Below are positions 27,431-37,454 of a DNA stretch of 64,000 nucleotides, piece by piece. This DNA is from Polaromonas sp. 39-63-25 (GTDB lineage Bacteria; Pseudomonadota; Gammaproteobacteria; Burkholderiales; Burkholderiaceae_C): contig NZ_NCJH01000009.1 of assembly GCF_002278925.1 (NCBI RefSeq), positions 118,293 to 182,292 on the forward strand, in the 5' to 3' direction. Numbering within the stretch: position 1 is the first letter of the stretch; each line of letters starts with the position of its first letter. A program made the position numbers and the translations under genes. The notes beneath the pieces were generated by a model. It did no database searches. It was not told the origin of the DNA and saw only the letters and a program-made list of their open reading frames with translations.

Positions 27431-27670
27431 CTACTTCCTTTTTTTGAGCATCCCCATGGCATCGCGTTGCCGGTCAATCCGCTCTTTCTTGCGTTTTTCC
27501 ATTTTTTCCATGGCGTTCTTTTCGGTGAGGCCGGACTTGTCCGCCCACCACCACCAGAGCACGGCCAATCCGAACGGCGCCAGCACCACCCACCAGGGCC
27601 AGCCCGCCACCGGCGCGACCTCAAGATATTTCAAGGCAATGCCGACGATGCCCAACAACAGAAAAAACAT
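27431..27670 (-). CDS. Small Trp-rich membrane protein
   Basis: The 79-residue product starts MFFLLLGIVGIALKYLEVAP, has a second hydrophobic stretch with PWWVVLAPFG and VLWWWWADKSG, and ends in a basic charged helix (EKMEKRKKERIDRQRDAMG). It matches the small Trp-rich protein family that I know from Burkholderiales. It would sit in the inner membrane with two segments and a cytoplasmic charged tail. Function is unknown. Confidence 0.8.
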   Translation of the reverse strand: MFFLLLGIVGIALKYLEVAPVAGWPWWVVLAPFGLAVLWWWWADKSGLTEKNAMEKMEKRKKERIDRQRDAMGMLKKRK

Positions 27671-27783
27671 GGCTGACTCCTGAAAAACCGTGGTAACCCT
27701 TTGAAAGCAAGGTCAACCCGGACCACTACAATGACGTTAAACGACTGTAACCGAATCCATAACTACCCCCACGAGGTTTAACG

Positions 27784-28098
27784 ATGAAACGTCTCTGCTT
27801 GGTGATTGCTTCCCTGGCCGCAGGTTTTGCGGTGTCCACCCCGGCGCTGGCTGACCTGCAACTGGCGACCGCCAAAAACTGCATGGCCTGCCATGCCGTG
27901 GCGACCAAACTGGTCGGCCCTTCCTACAAGGACGTGGCAGCCAAATATGCGGGTCAAAAGGACGCCGTTGACAAGCTTGCTGCAAAAATCGTCAAGGGCG
28001 GTGCCGGCGTGTGGGGCCCTGTGCCCATGCCAGCCAATGCCCAGGTCAATGCCGACGAAGCCAAAAAGCTGGCAGCTTGGGTCATGACGCAAAAATAA
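27784..28098 (+). CDS. Class I cytochrome c (c551/c552 type)
   Basis: The 104-residue preprotein has a signal peptide cut after ALA (residue 23). The mature part of about 81 residues binds one heme through CMACH (Cys33, Cys36, His37), and Met82 in GPVPMPAN is the expected sixth ligand. Size and motif match the small soluble electron carriers of the c551/c552 group that feed terminal oxidases or nitrite reductases in the periplasm. It stands alone, with a strong terminator after it. Confidence 0.93.
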   Translation: MKRLCLVIASLAAGFAVSTPALADLQLATAKNCMACHAVATKLVGPSYKDVAAKYAGQKDAVDKLAAKIVKGGAGVWGPVPMPANAQVNADEAKKLAAWVMTQK

Positions 28099-28115
28099 GC
28101 CCGGTCCTCCGGCAC

Positions 28116-28147
28116 AAAAAAAGCCCGTTGATTCAACGGGCTTTTTT
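28116..28147. terminator. Bidirectional terminator between cytochrome c and acs
   Basis: AAGCCCGTTG / AACGGGCTT with an ATTC loop, flanked by an A-run and a T-run, between convergent genes. It can end both transcripts. Confidence 0.92.
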
Positions 28148-28173
28148 CATGGGCGCGACGCTCCTGACGCCGC

Positions 28174-30171
28174 TTACAGGTTTTCCGAAAGCTGGTCAAG
28201 AATCGCCGGGTTTTCCAGGGTCGAGGTGTCCTGGGTGATGGCCTCGCCCTTGGCGATGCCGCGCAGCAGGCGGCGCATGATTTTCCCGCTGCGGGTTTTT
28301 GGCAGGTTGTCGCCGAAACGGATGTCCTTGGGTTTGGCGATCGGGCCGATCTCCTTGCCGACCCAGTCGCGCAGCTCCTTGGCAATCGCCTTGGCCTCGT
28401 CGCCGGTCGGCCGCGAACGCTTGAGCACCACAAAGGCCACAATCGCCTCGCCCGTCAGGTCGTCGGGCCGGCCCACCACGGCGGCCTCGGCCACCAGCGC
28501 CGAATGCGAGACCAGCGCCGACTCGATTTCCATCGTGCCCATGCGGTGACCAGAGACATTGAGCACGTCGTCGATGCGGCCGGTGATGCGGAAGTAGCCA
28601 CGGTCGATGCTGCGCACCGCGCCGTCGCCGGCCAGGTACAGGGTGCCGCCCATCTCCTCGGGGAAATAACTTTTCCTGAAACGCTCGGGATCGTTCCAGA
28701 TGGTGCGGATCATCGACGGCCAGGGGCGCTTGACCACCAGCATGCCGCCGGAACCGTTGGGCACGTCCTTGCCGAGTTCATCGACGATGGCCGCCATGAT
28801 GCCGGGCAGCGGTAGCGTGCAGCTGCCAGGGACCAGCGGCGTCGCGCCCGGCAGCGGCGTGATCATGTGGCCGCCGGTTTCGGTCTGCCAGAAGGTGTCA
28901 ACCACCGGGCAGCGCTCGCCACCGACGTTCTTGTAGTACCACATCCAGGCTTCGGGGTTGATGGGCTCGCCCACCGTGCCGAGAATGCGCAGGCTGCTCA
29001 GGTCAGAGCGCGCAGGATGGATTTTTTCGTCGCCCTCGGCCGCCTTGATCAACGAGCGGATCGCGGTCGGTGCCGTGTAGAAAATGCTGACCTTGTGTTT
29101 TTCGATCATCTGCCAGAACCGGCCGGCATTCGGGTAAGTGGGGATGCCCTCAAAAATCACCTGCGTCGCGCCAGCGGCCAGCGGGCCGTAAGCCACATAG
29201 GTGTGGCCGGTGATCCAGCCGATGTCGGCGGTGCACCAGAACACATCGGACGGCTGGATGTCGAAGGTCCAGTCCATGGTCAGCTTGGCCCACAGCAGAT
29301 AACCGCCGGTGCTGTGCTGCACACCCTTGGGTTTGCCGGTGGAGCCGGAGGTGTAGAGAATGAACAGCGGATGTTCGGCACCGACGAATTCCGGCTCGCA
29401 GGTGGCCGATTGCTTTGCCGTGACCTCGTGCATCAGGCTGTCGCGCCCGGCCACCATGGCGCAGGCCGTGGCCGTGCGCTGGTAGACGATGACGTTCTTG
29501 ATCGACTCGCAGCCGCCCATGGCGATGCCCTCGTCCACGATGGCCTTGAGCGGCAGCTCCTTGCCGCCGCGCAGCTGGTAGTTGGCGGTGATGACCGCGA
29601 CCGCGCCTGCGTCCTGGATGCGTTCCTGCAGGCTCTTGGCGGAAAAGCCGCCGAACACCACCGAGTGGGTCGCGCCTATGCGTGCGCAGGCCTGCATGGC
29701 GACCACGCCTTCGACCGTCATGGGCATGTAGATGATGACGCGGTCGCCCTTCTTGATGCCCATGGCCTTGAGCGCGTTGGCAAACTGGCAGACCTTGCCG
29801 TGCAATTCCTTGTAGGTGACGTTGGTCACCTTGCCGTCGTCGCTCTCGAAGATGATGGCCTTCTTGTTCTCGGTGGCGGTGCCGAGGTGGCGGTCAAGGC
29901 AGTTGTAGGAGGCGTTGAGCTCGCCGTCGGCAAACCATTGGTAGAACGGCGCATTCGACTCGTCCAGCGTCTGGGTGAAGGGTTTCTTCCAGCTGAGGTT
30001 CTCGCGCGCCAGCCGGGCCCAGAAACCCTCGAAGTCTTTTTCGGCTTCGGCGCACAGCGCCTGGTAGGCGTCCATGCCGGAAATGCGGGCGGATCTGGCC
30101 AGCTCGGGGTTGGGGAAAAAGACCCGGTTTTCAACCAGTGTGGATTCGATGGCGGATGAAGGCGCGTTCAT
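28174..30171 (-). CDS. acs: Acetyl-CoA synthetase
   Basis: Acs activates acetate to acetyl-CoA through acetyl-AMP. The 665-residue protein has the P-loop [11 protein letters not shown], the [12 protein letters not shown] and [12 protein letters not shown] motifs, and the C-terminal [11 protein letters not shown] with the Lys that acetyltransferases of the Pat type modify. ATG 30171 follows GAGGAGA. With aceA at 14524 it gives the cell an acetate-use route. It is convergent with the cytochrome c gene. Confidence 0.96.
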   Translation of the reverse strand: MNAPSSAIESTLVENRVFFPNPELARSARISGMDAYQALCAEAEKDFEGFWARLARENLSWKKPFTQTLDESNAPFYQWFADGELNASYNCLDRHLGTATENKKAIIFESDDGKVTNVTYKELHGKVCQFANALKAMGIKKGDRVIIYMPMTVEGVVAMQACARIGATHSVVFGGFSAKSLQERIQDAGAVAVITANYQLRGGKELPLKAIVDEGIAMGGCESIKNVIVYQRTATACAMVAGRDSLMHEVTAKQSATCEPEFVGAEHPLFILYTSGSTGKPKGVQHSTGGYLLWAKLTMDWTFDIQPSDVFWCTADIGWITGHTYVAYGPLAAGATQVIFEGIPTYPNAGRFWQMIEKHKVSIFYTAPTAIRSLIKAAEGDEKIHPARSDLSSLRILGTVGEPINPEAWMWYYKNVGGERCPVVDTFWQTETGGHMITPLPGATPLVPGSCTLPLPGIMAAIVDELGKDVPNGSGGMLVVKRPWPSMIRTIWNDPERFRKSYFPEEMGGTLYLAGDGAVRSIDRGYFRITGRIDDVLNVSGHRMGTMEIESALVSHSALVAEAAVVGRPDDLTGEAIVAFVVLKRSRPTGDEAKAIAKELRDWVGKEIGPIAKPKDIRFGDNLPKTRSGKIMRRLLRGIAKGEAITQDTSTLENPAILDQLSENL

Positions 30172-30331
30172 GATGGCTTGTCTCCTCAGGTTGTCGTTGA
30201 TACGTGCTAATGTCATATTTGGCACTTACAGTCCACTGACTGGCTGGAAGCTTACAGATTTAACCCGAATTCAGGCCGGGCGGGCAGCACGCCTACAATC
30301 CGCACAGTCCGTACAAACCCCCATAAAAATC

Positions 30332-30940
30332 ATGTCAGACACCAAGCCCGTCATCACCAAAGTTTCCCCGCTGCGCCCGATTCCCAACTTCATTTTTGCC
30401 AGCCGCTGGCTGCAGCTACCCCTGTATGTCGGCCTGATCGCCGCGCAGGGTGTCTATGTCTTCCACTTCCTGGTCGAGCTGCTGCACCTGATCGAGGCCG
30501 TCTTCGGCAGCCAAACCGCGCTACAGGCCCTGGTGACCAGCATAGGCTACAAAACCGAAGTTCCCATCACCACGCTCAATGAGACCGTGATCATGCTGGT
30601 GGTGCTGGCGCTGATCGACGTGGTCATGATTTCCAACCTGCTGATCATGGTGATCGTCGGCGGCTACGAGACCTTTGTCAGCCGCATGAACCTCGAAGGC
30701 CACCGCGACCAGCCCGAGTGGCTGAGCCACGTCAACGCCTCGGTGCTCAAGGTCAAGCTGGCGACCGCCATCATCGGCATCAGCTCCATCCACCTGCTGA
30801 AAACCTTCATCAATGCCGACAACTACACCGACCGTGTGCTGATCGCGCAAACCGTCATCCACATCACCTTCCTGCTGTCGGCGCTGGCGATTGCCTACAC
30901 CGACAAGATCATGTCGGGCATTGCCGCCCAAAAACACTGA
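30332..30940 (+). CDS. UPF0114 (YqhA-like) membrane protein
   Basis: The 202-residue protein has four likely membrane segments. It shows the family start PNFIFASRWLQLPLYVGLIAA and the core MVIVGGYETFVSR, LSHVNASVLKVKLATAIIGISSIHLLKTF. ATG 30332 is chosen over upstream in-frame starts because the family begins there. The role of UPF0114/YqhA proteins is not established. It is divergent from acs. Confidence 0.88.
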   Translation: MSDTKPVITKVSPLRPIPNFIFASRWLQLPLYVGLIAAQGVYVFHFLVELLHLIEAVFGSQTALQALVTSIGYKTEVPITTLNETVIMLVVLALIDVVMISNLLIMVIVGGYETFVSRMNLEGHRDQPEWLSHVNASVLKVKLATAIIGISSIHLLKTFINADNYTDRVLIAQTVIHITFLLSALAIAYTDKIMSGIAAQKH

Positions 30941-30956
30941 AGCTCGCGCCGCCCTG

Positions 30957-31052
30957 CTAATGCCAGCAGGGGCCGCGGATCTGGCTTAGCCAGTCAGCAG
31001 GAGCCGCCCCCTGGGGGGAACAGGCTACACGCAGTGAGCCTGGACGGGGGTG
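30957..31052 (-). repeat. Dispersed GC-rich repeat R2, copy b
   Basis: On the minus strand it reads CACCCCCGTCCAGGC, CACTGCGTGTAGCC, CCCCCCAGGGGGCGG and CGCGGCCCCTGCTGG. It fills the convergent gap between the UPF0114 gene and fumC and is the closest relative of copy a. Confidence 0.75.
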
Positions 31053-31058
31053 ACTCAC

Positions 31059-32444
31059 TCAGCGCCCGGTCATGTTTTCCGGCACCACCCAGGCGTCAAA
31101 CTGCTCGCCCGTGACATGGCCCGAGGCCAGCGCCGCGTCGCGCAGACTGCTGCCCTCCTTGTGCGCCTTCTTGGCGATGAAGGCCGCCTTGTCGTAGCCG
31201 ATGTGGGGGTTGAGCGCCGTCACCAGCATCAGCGAGCGGTCCACCAGTTCGGCGATGCGGTCGCGGTTGGGTGTGATGCCCACCGCGCAATGGTCGTTGA
31301 AGCTGGTGATGCCGTCGGCCAACAGGCGCACGCTCTGCAGGAAGTTGTGCGCAATCATGGGCCGGAACACATTGAGTTCGAAGTTGCCCGAGGCACCGCC
31401 CAGGTTGATGGCCACGTCGTTGCCAAACACCTGGCAACACAACATGGTCACGGCTTCGCTCTGCGTCGGGTTGACCTTGCCCGGCATGATGGACGAGCCG
31501 GGCTCGTTTTCGGGAATCGACAACTCACCGATGCCACTGCGCGGGCCGCTGGCCAGCCAGCGTACGTCGTTGGCGATTTTCATCATGCTGGCGGCCAGCG
31601 TCTTGAGCGCGCCGTGCGCATGCACCAGTGCGTCGCAGGACGCCAGGACCTCGAACTTGTTGGGCGCCGTCACAAACGGCAGGCCGGTCAAGCGGGCCAG
31701 TTCGGCCGCCGCCTGCTCGGCATACCCTTTGGGCGCATTCAGCCCGGTGCCGACAGCCGTGCCGCCCAGCGCCAGCTCGCACAGGTGCGGCAGCGCGGCC
31801 CTCAGGTGCTGCCGCCCGTGCGCGAGTTGCGCCACGTAACCCGAGAACTCCTGGCCCAGCGTCAACGGCGTGGCGTCCTGCAGATGGGTGCGGCCTATCT
31901 TGACGATGCCATCGAAATCGCGCGCCTTCTGGGCCAGCGTGGCGTGCAGCTTGTCAATGGCAGGCAGCAGCCGGTGCGTGATGGCGTCCACCGCCGCCAC
32001 ATGCATCGCGGTCGGAAACACGTCATTGGACGACTGGCTGCGGTTGACCTCGTCGTTCGGATGCACCAGCCGGTTTTCGCCGCGCTCGCCGCCCAGCAGT
32101 ACGCTGGCGCGGTTGGCCAGCACCTCGTTGACGTTCATGTTGCTCTGCGTGCCCGAGCCGGTCTGCCAGACCACCAGCGGAAACTCGCCGGCGTGCTGGC
32201 CGGCGATCACCTCGTCGGCCGCCGCCATGATGGCCAGTGCCTTCTTGCCGTCGAGCAGGCCTAGCGCCAGGTTCACGCTGGCCGAGGCCCGCTTGACCTG
32301 CGCCAGCGCGCGGATGATCTCGCGCGGCTGCAACTCGCCGGAGATGTCGAAGTTCTGCAGCGAGCGCTGGGTCTGCGCACCCCAGAGCCGGTCGGCCGGC
32401 ACGGCGATGGGGCCAAAGGTATCGTGTTCGGTGCGGGTTGTCAT
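31059..32444 (-). CDS. fumC: Class II fumarate hydratase
   Basis: FumC is the oxygen-stable, iron-free fumarase of the TCA cycle. The 461-residue protein has [24 protein letters not shown] at the N-terminus, the catalytic [11 protein letters not shown], and the superfamily signature [13 protein letters not shown] 32444 is preferred because GAGGA lies 6 nt upstream. The ATG two codons earlier abuts that site. It is divergent from a class I fumarase gene. Confidence 0.95.
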   Translation of the reverse strand: MTTRTEHDTFGPIAVPADRLWGAQTQRSLQNFDISGELQPREIIRALAQVKRASASVNLALGLLDGKKALAIMAAADEVIAGQHAGEFPLVVWQTGSGTQSNMNVNEVLANRASVLLGGERGENRLVHPNDEVNRSQSSNDVFPTAMHVAAVDAITHRLLPAIDKLHATLAQKARDFDGIVKIGRTHLQDATPLTLGQEFSGYVAQLAHGRQHLRAALPHLCELALGGTAVGTGLNAPKGYAEQAAAELARLTGLPFVTAPNKFEVLASCDALVHAHGALKTLAASMMKIANDVRWLASGPRSGIGELSIPENEPGSSIMPGKVNPTQSEAVTMLCCQVFGNDVAINLGGASGNFELNVFRPMIAHNFLQSVRLLADGITSFNDHCAVGITPNRDRIAELVDRSLMLVTALNPHIGYDKAAFIAKKAHKEGSSLRDAALASGHVTGEQFDAWVVPENMTGR

Positions 32445-32565
32445 GCTCATTCCTCGATGTGAAAAGGTGGCTTTTCGCACCCTGTCAAAATACGGGGTTG
32501 CGCTTACCGTATCACACGGGCGGCCCCGTGAAAAGTCAGCCTCCCACGAACCCTTGACCCTGATC

Positions 32566-34119
32566 ATGACCACCACCATCCAACAAGCCGACCTCATCGA
32601 ATCCGTTGCCGCCGCCCTGCAGTACATCAGCTACTACCACCCGGCCGACTACATTGCCCACCTGGCGCGCGCCTACGAGCGCGAGCAGAGCCCGGCGGCC
32701 AAGGACGCGATTGCGCAGATCCTGACCAACAGCAAGATGAGCGCGACCGGGCATCGCCCGATCTGCCAGGACACCGGCATCGTCAACGTGTTCCTCAAGG
32801 TCGGCATGGACGTGCGCTGGGGCGGCTTCACTGGCAGCCTCGACGACGCCATCAACGAAGGTGTTCGCCAAGGCTACAACCACCCCGACAACACCCTGCG
32901 CGCCTCGGTCGTGGCCGACCCGCAGTTCGACCGCAAGAACACGAAAGACAACACGCCCGCGGTGATCTTCACCGAGATCGTTCCCGGCAACACGGTGGAA
33001 GTCACCGTGGCGGCCAAGGGAGGCGGCAGCGAAAACAAAAGCAAGCTGGCCATGCTCAACCCCGGCGACTCCATCGTGGACTGGGTGCTGAAAACCGTGC
33101 CGACCATGGGCGCCGGCTGGTGCCCGCCCGGCATGCTGGGCATAGGCATTGGCGGCACCGCCGAAAAAGCCGTGCTGATGGCCAAGGAAAGCCTGATGGA
33201 CGACCTCGACATGTACGAGCTGCAGGCCAAGGCGGCCTCGGGCGCGGCGCTGACCAAGGTCGAGGCGCTGCGGCTCGAACTGTTCGACAAAGTCAACGCG
33301 CTGGGCATAGGCGCGCAGGGACTGGGCGGCCTGACCACGGTGCTCGACGTCAAGATCCAGATGTACCCGACCCACGCTGCCAGCAAGCCGGTGGCGATGA
33401 TCCCCAACTGCGCCGCCACACGCCATGCGCACTTCGTGCTGAACGGCAGCGGCCCGGTGTATCTGGACCCGCCCAGCCTGGACCTCTGGCCCAACGTCAA
33501 CTGGACGCCTGACTACGTGAAGAGCCAGAAGGTCAACCTCGACACACTGACCCAGGCCGAGGTCGCGAGCTGGAAGCCCGGCCAGACCCTGCTGCTGTCC
33601 GGCAAGATGCTGACCGGCCGCGACGCCGCGCACAAGCGGATTTCCGACATGCTGGCCAGGGGCGAGAAGCTGCCAGTGGACTTCACCAACCGCGTGATTT
33701 ATTACGTGGGCCCGGTGGACCCGGTCGCCGGCGAGGCGGTCGGCCCCGCCGGCCCGACGACGGCCACCCGCATGGACGGCTTCACCGAGATGATGCTGGC
33801 GCAGACCGGCCTGATTTCCATGATCGGCAAGGCCGAACGCGGCCCGGTCGCGATCGAGGCCATCAAGAAACACAAAAGCGCCTACCTGATGGCCGTTGGC
33901 GGCGCCGCCTACCTGGTCAGCAAGGCCATCAAGAGCGCCACCGTTGTCGGTTTCGCCGACCTCGGCATGGAAGCGATTTACGAGTTCGACGTGATCGACA
34001 TGCCGGTGACCGTGGCGGTGGATTCGGGCGGTACCAGCGCCCACATCACCGGCCCGGCCGAATGGCAGAAGAAGATTGCCACGGGTGAATTCAAAACAAT
34101 CCCTGTTGCTACGGCCTGA
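32566..34119 (+). CDS. Class I fumarate hydratase (Fe-S)
   Basis: This 517-residue enzyme uses a [4Fe-4S] cluster to interconvert fumarate and malate. The alpha part (residues about 10-290) has the cluster Cys in [15 protein letters not shown] and [10 protein letters not shown]. The beta part (about 330-500) has [17 protein letters not shown] and [11 protein letters not shown]. Both are fused in one chain as in FumA/FumB. Its stop overlaps the start region of murI. The divergent fumC gene gives the cell an oxygen-stable counterpart. Confidence 0.94.
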   Translation: MTTTIQQADLIESVAAALQYISYYHPADYIAHLARAYEREQSPAAKDAIAQILTNSKMSATGHRPICQDTGIVNVFLKVGMDVRWGGFTGSLDDAINEGVRQGYNHPDNTLRASVVADPQFDRKNTKDNTPAVIFTEIVPGNTVEVTVAAKGGGSENKSKLAMLNPGDSIVDWVLKTVPTMGAGWCPPGMLGIGIGGTAEKAVLMAKESLMDDLDMYELQAKAASGAALTKVEALRLELFDKVNALGIGAQGLGGLTTVLDVKIQMYPTHAASKPVAMIPNCAATRHAHFVLNGSGPVYLDPPSLDLWPNVNWTPDYVKSQKVNLDTLTQAEVASWKPGQTLLLSGKMLTGRDAAHKRISDMLARGEKLPVDFTNRVIYYVGPVDPVAGEAVGPAGPTTATRMDGFTEMMLAQTGLISMIGKAERGPVAIEAIKKHKSAYLMAVGGAAYLVSKAIKSATVVGFADLGMEAIYEFDVIDMPVTVAVDSGGTSAHITGPAEWQKKIATGEFKTIPVATA

Positions 34120-34888
34120 CGCACCCATAGGGGTGTTCGACAGCGGCGTCGGCGGCCTGAGCATCCTCAGGGCGCTGCGCACTGCCCTGCCGCAGGAAGA
34201 CTTCGTCTACTTCGCCGACACCGGCCATGCGCCGTACGGTGAGCGCGACGACGCCTTCGTGGCGCAGCGGTCGCTGGCGATCGCCGGGCAACTGCGGCAA
34301 GAGCATGCCATCAAGGCCCTGGTCGTGGCCTGCAACACCGCAACGGCCGCCGCAGTGCACCTGCTGCGTGCTGCCCATGCGGGCCTGCCCCTCGTTGGCG
34401 TGGAACCCGCGCTCAAGCCGGCGGCCGCACGTAGCAGTACCAAGCGCATCGCTGTGCTCGCCACGCGTGCCACCTTGGCCTCGGCGAAATTCGCGGCGCT
34501 ACACGCTTCGCTGCACGGTCAAGCGGAGTTCGTGCTGCAGCCGTGCGCCGGCCTAGCGGCCGCCATCGAAGCCGACGACGCTACAGAAATAAGAGCACTC
34601 TGCTCAGAATACATAGGATCTGCAGATCGATTTGGCTCTCAAAACGGTCAGATCGACACCCTGGTGATGGGTTGCACCCACTACCCATTCGCGGCGCCGC
34701 ATTTTGCCGAATTGGCCGGACCGGAGGTGGCCCTGATCGAGACCGGCGAGCCTGTGGCCCACCAGACCCGGCGCCTGCTGCAGGACGCGGGCCTGTTAAA
34801 CCCGCAAGGCGGCGGCCGCGTGCAGTGGCTAGCCACGGGCGACGCCCGGGCCGTGCAGGCTGCCGCGGCGCGTTGGCTGGGCCTTTAG
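34085..34888 (+). CDS. murI: Glutamate racemase
   Basis: MurI makes D-glutamate for peptidoglycan. The product has GVFDSGVGGLSILRAL, the two catalytic Cys in VVACNTATAA and VMGCTHYPF, and the GxxPxGxR-type YFADTGHAPYGER. No ATG start exists. GTG 34085 gives 267 residues and TTG 34076 is an alternative, so the gene overlaps the fumarase end by about 35-45 bp. Residues about 166-187, an AT-rich stretch, match repeat R1. Its stop overlaps the convergent LanC-like gene by 4 bp. Confidence 0.93.
   Translation: MNSKQSLLLRPDAPIGVFDSGVGGLSILRALRTALPQEDFVYFADTGHAPYGERDDAFVAQRSLAIAGQLRQEHAIKALVVACNTATAAAVHLLRAAHAGLPLVGVEPALKPAAARSSTKRIAVLATRATLASAKFAALHASLHGQAEFVLQPCAGLAAAIEADDATEIRALCSEYIGSADRFGSQNGQIDTLVMGCTHYPFAAPHFAELAGPEVALIETGEPVAHQTRRLLQDAGLLNPQGGGRVQWLATGDARAVQAAAARWLGL
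34581..34644 (+). repeat. Dispersed repeat R1, degenerate copy H, inside murI
   Basis: GCTACAGAAATAAGAGC, ACTCTGCTCAGAATACAT and GATCGATTTGGCTC align with copy D and the consensus tail GCCGATTTGGCTC. The block is clearly more AT-rich than the rest of the gene and encodes ATEIRALCSEYIGSADRFGS. Confidence 0.5.
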
Positions 34889-36075
34889 TCGAAGAAGCAG
34901 TCGAGCGTGGGGAAGCGGTCCCGCTCCTCGATGCAATCCAGCAGGTAGATCGCCAGGCCGAGATCGCCGGTCCACAAGGAAAAGCGCCATTGACCGTGCT
35001 CGGCCAGCGCCTCCTCGGCCTGCACGATCGAATGCATGGCGAAGGCGCGCGCCCGCTCCAGCCAACACGTCCCACCAAAGCGCCGGTGCAGCTTGAGAAA
35101 GGCATACCCGTTGCCGCCCGTGCCGTGGCACAGATTCGAGCCCTTGCACAATGGACCGGCCTGCCAGATCGCCTCTCCAGCTGCGAGCAGGGTGTCGTCA
35201 AGCGCGTGGCCGGGAATGCCGGCCAGGCAGATCACATAGCCCGGTGCGCCATGGCAGTACTGCATCAGCATGGGGCCGCCGCGCGGGCGCGTCAGCTGGT
35301 TGCGCCAGTTGGCGAGGCCATCTTCCCATTCGGCAGCGCGGCCCATGGTGGCGGCGATGCGTTCCTCCCAGGCGCGGGCTTGCTCCGGGGCCAATAGGTC
35401 GCGGCCCTGCAGCAGCACGGAGGCGGTTGCCGCGAAGCCATGCACACCGTCCAAGTAAGTTGATGTCTGCCCGTACAGGTCCTGGTCCCAGTAGTGGCAG
35501 CCCTCCTCCTGCGACCACAGCAGCTGCGAGGCGAGTTTCTCCGCGGTCTGGCGGAACAGGCTTGTCCAGCGCGCTTTGCCGGTGCGGTGCTGCATGAACA
35601 GCGCCGCTAGCATGGTGCCGGGTGAGCCCCACATCAGTTCGCGAGCCGGGTGATCGACGTTAGCCTCGACGAGTTGCGCGATCGCGGCGGCCTGCTTTTC
35701 GTCAGGCTCGATGGCGAACGCCAGCATGCGCAGGCTGGTATCGCCCATCAGGTAAGCGCCGAAAACCCCCTGGCTGCGGCCCATCAGAGCGCGGTTGAGC
35801 TCCAGCAACCGCAGCGCCTGCGCGGACTGAAGCGCATTGGCCAGCTTCACGGCGCCGCGCTGCTGCAGGTGATGCAACGCCCAAATCACGCCGCCAGCGC
35901 CGCCGTACAGCTCGTGGCGCGGTGCCGGGTCGGCGCCGTCCAGCGGGTGATTGGGCCAAGGGCCGGCGTGGGATTCTGTGTCGCTGACGATGCGCTTGAT
36001 CAGGTCGCGAGCCCGCTGCTCGTGCCATGGCATCGTGCGCAGCGCCTCATGCCGCTCGTGCTGCCAAAGCGGCAT
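34885..36075 (-). CDS. Stand-alone LanC-like lanthionine cyclase family protein
   Basis: The 396-residue protein has the LanC-like alpha/alpha barrel with repeated small-residue helix turns (ELYGGAGGVIWAL, REL(M)WGSPGTMLA, LDGVHGFAATAS, YCHGAPGYVICL, LCHGTGGNGYAFLKL, WTGDLGLAIYL). The zinc ligands are intact: Cys274, Cys316 and His317, with His212 in DGVHG as the catalytic His. LanC proteins add Cys thiols to dehydroalanine or dehydrobutyrine. No LanB/LanM dehydratase, precursor peptide or protease is near, so a lantibiotic role is unlikely and a LANCL-like repair or thiol-adduct role is possible. ATG 36075 overlaps the upstream MFS stop (TGATG), indicating coupling. A longer open frame running up to 37230 is a shadow of the MFS gene. 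Confidence 0.85.
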   Translation of the reverse strand: MPLWQHERHEALRTMPWHEQRARDLIKRIVSDTESHAGPWPNHPLDGADPAPRHELYGGAGGVIWALHHLQQRGAVKLANALQSAQALRLLELNRALMGRSQGVFGAYLMGDTSLRMLAFAIEPDEKQAAAIAQLVEANVDHPARELMWGSPGTMLAALFMQHRTGKARWTSLFRQTAEKLASQLLWSQEEGCHYWDQDLYGQTSTYLDGVHGFAATASVLLQGRDLLAPEQARAWEERIAATMGRAAEWEDGLANWRNQLTRPRGGPMLMQYCHGAPGYVICLAGIPGHALDDTLLAAGEAIWQAGPLCKGSNLCHGTGGNGYAFLKLHRRFGGTCWLERARAFAMHSIVQAEEALAEHGQWRFSLWTGDLGLAIYLLDCIEERDRFPTLDCFFD

Positions 36076-37388
36076 CAGCCAGCCCCAGCGTCTGCGGCCG
36101 TGGCCGCCTCGCGCCCGCGTTGCATATTGACCGGAAGCAGCAACAGCAAGCCCATGGCAAACAGGACAGCGGTGGACAAAATGGCTGTGCGCTGGTCGCC
36201 GCCCGTCGCCCAGGTAATGGCGCCGTAGCTCAGCGGCCCGATGATGCTCGCCAAACGGATAGCGAATGTCCACAGGCCATAAAACTCCGCCAATTGTCTT
36301 TTGGGCGCAAACAGCCCCGCCATGGCGCGACCCGCCGACTGGCTGGAACCCATGCACACACCCGCAATGGCGGCTGCATACCAGAATCCACCCTTGGTGG
36401 TGGTGGCGGCGGCGATCACGCAGGTGGCGATCCAGCCGACCAGCGTGATGCCCAGCGCCAGCTTGTGGCCAATGCGGTCCTGGAAATACCCAAACACGAA
36501 CGCACCGCCGGCGGCCGCGAAGTTGAGGGCAAAGATCAGCACCATGGTCTCCTGCTGCTGAAACCCGATCACCTGCTCGGCGTAAATGGCGGCCAGCGTA
36601 ATCGCCACGGCCACACCACCCTGGTAGAACACGGCGCAGGCAAGCAGCCACATGAAGTCCTTGTAACGCCTGGCTTGGCGAAAGGTCCGGTGCAGCTGCG
36701 CCAGAGAGGCCTTCAAGCCGCCCTGCTGCAATGCCGCAGGGTTGGGTTGGGCCCTTTCCTTCAGCAGGCGAAAAGTCACCAGCGACGCCAGCCCGTAGAT
36801 TACCGCCGTGATCAGCATGGTGACCGGCACAAACTGGTCGGCCGGGATACCCCGGGACTGGGCCCACAAAACATAGCCCAGGCAGATACCCAGGGCCAGC
36901 ATGCCGCCGAAATAACCAAAACTCCAGCCCCAGCCACTGACCTTGCCCAGCGCGACGGGCCGGGCCAGCTCGGGCAGAAACGCGGCGGTCAGCGATTCGC
37001 CGTAGGCAAAAAAAGTGTTCGACAGGATGATCAGCACCATCGCAAACGCCACGCTGCTGGGGCCCGCCAGGGCGAGCGCAGCCGTGGTGAGCACGCAGCC
37101 CGCCGTGGTCAGCATCAGCAGGCGTTTCTTGGCAGCGCGCAGGTCGGCATAGGCGCCCAGGCTTGGCATGGTGAGCATGACAATCGCATAGGACACGCTG
37201 AGCGCCGCCGTCCAGGCGAACGTGGCCCACTCAGCCTTCTGCGCAATGCCTCCCACGAAATAGGCGGCAAACACCGCGGTGATCACAACCGTGGTGTAAC
37301 CCGAGTTGGCGAAATCGTACATGGCCCAGCCAAACACTTCGCGCTTGCGCACGCCGGGGTTGAAGGCATCCTGTGAGAAAAGAGCCAT
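36075..37388 (-). CDS. MFS transporter, Atg22/UMF1 type
   Basis: The 437-residue protein has about 12 membrane segments and the family start FGWAMYDFANSGYTTVVITAVFAAYF. It also shows the MFS loop-2 motif GAYADLRAAKKR and the second-half match GYFQDRIGHK. UMF1 relatives resemble the vacuolar amino-acid effluxer Atg22, but the substrate here is unknown. AGGAG precedes ATG 37388. It is the first gene of a two-gene unit with the LanC-like protein, which suggests that it moves the substrate or product of that enzyme. Confidence 0.88.
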   Translation of the reverse strand: MALFSQDAFNPGVRKREVFGWAMYDFANSGYTTVVITAVFAAYFVGGIAQKAEWATFAWTAALSVSYAIVMLTMPSLGAYADLRAAKKRLLMLTTAGCVLTTAALALAGPSSVAFAMVLIILSNTFFAYGESLTAAFLPELARPVALGKVSGWGWSFGYFGGMLALGICLGYVLWAQSRGIPADQFVPVTMLITAVIYGLASLVTFRLLKERAQPNPAALQQGGLKASLAQLHRTFRQARRYKDFMWLLACAVFYQGGVAVAITLAAIYAEQVIGFQQQETMVLIFALNFAAAGGAFVFGYFQDRIGHKLALGITLVGWIATCVIAAATTTKGGFWYAAAIAGVCMGSSQSAGRAMAGLFAPKRQLAEFYGLWTFAIRLASIIGPLSYGAITWATGGDQRTAILSTAVLFAMGLLLLLPVNMQRGREAATAADAGAG

Positions 37389-37454
37389 GGTTGAACTCCT
37401 GAAGAGGAGCCAAGCATAGTCGATGACCTCGGGAAGAATCGGAATCGGAAAGTA

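Noticed and set aside
36076-37230. N-terminal extension of the LanC-like frame, giving 781 residues
   Set aside because: The extra part is a shifted reading of the MFS gene. The LanC-like domain starts at ATG 36075, which overlaps the MFS stop.
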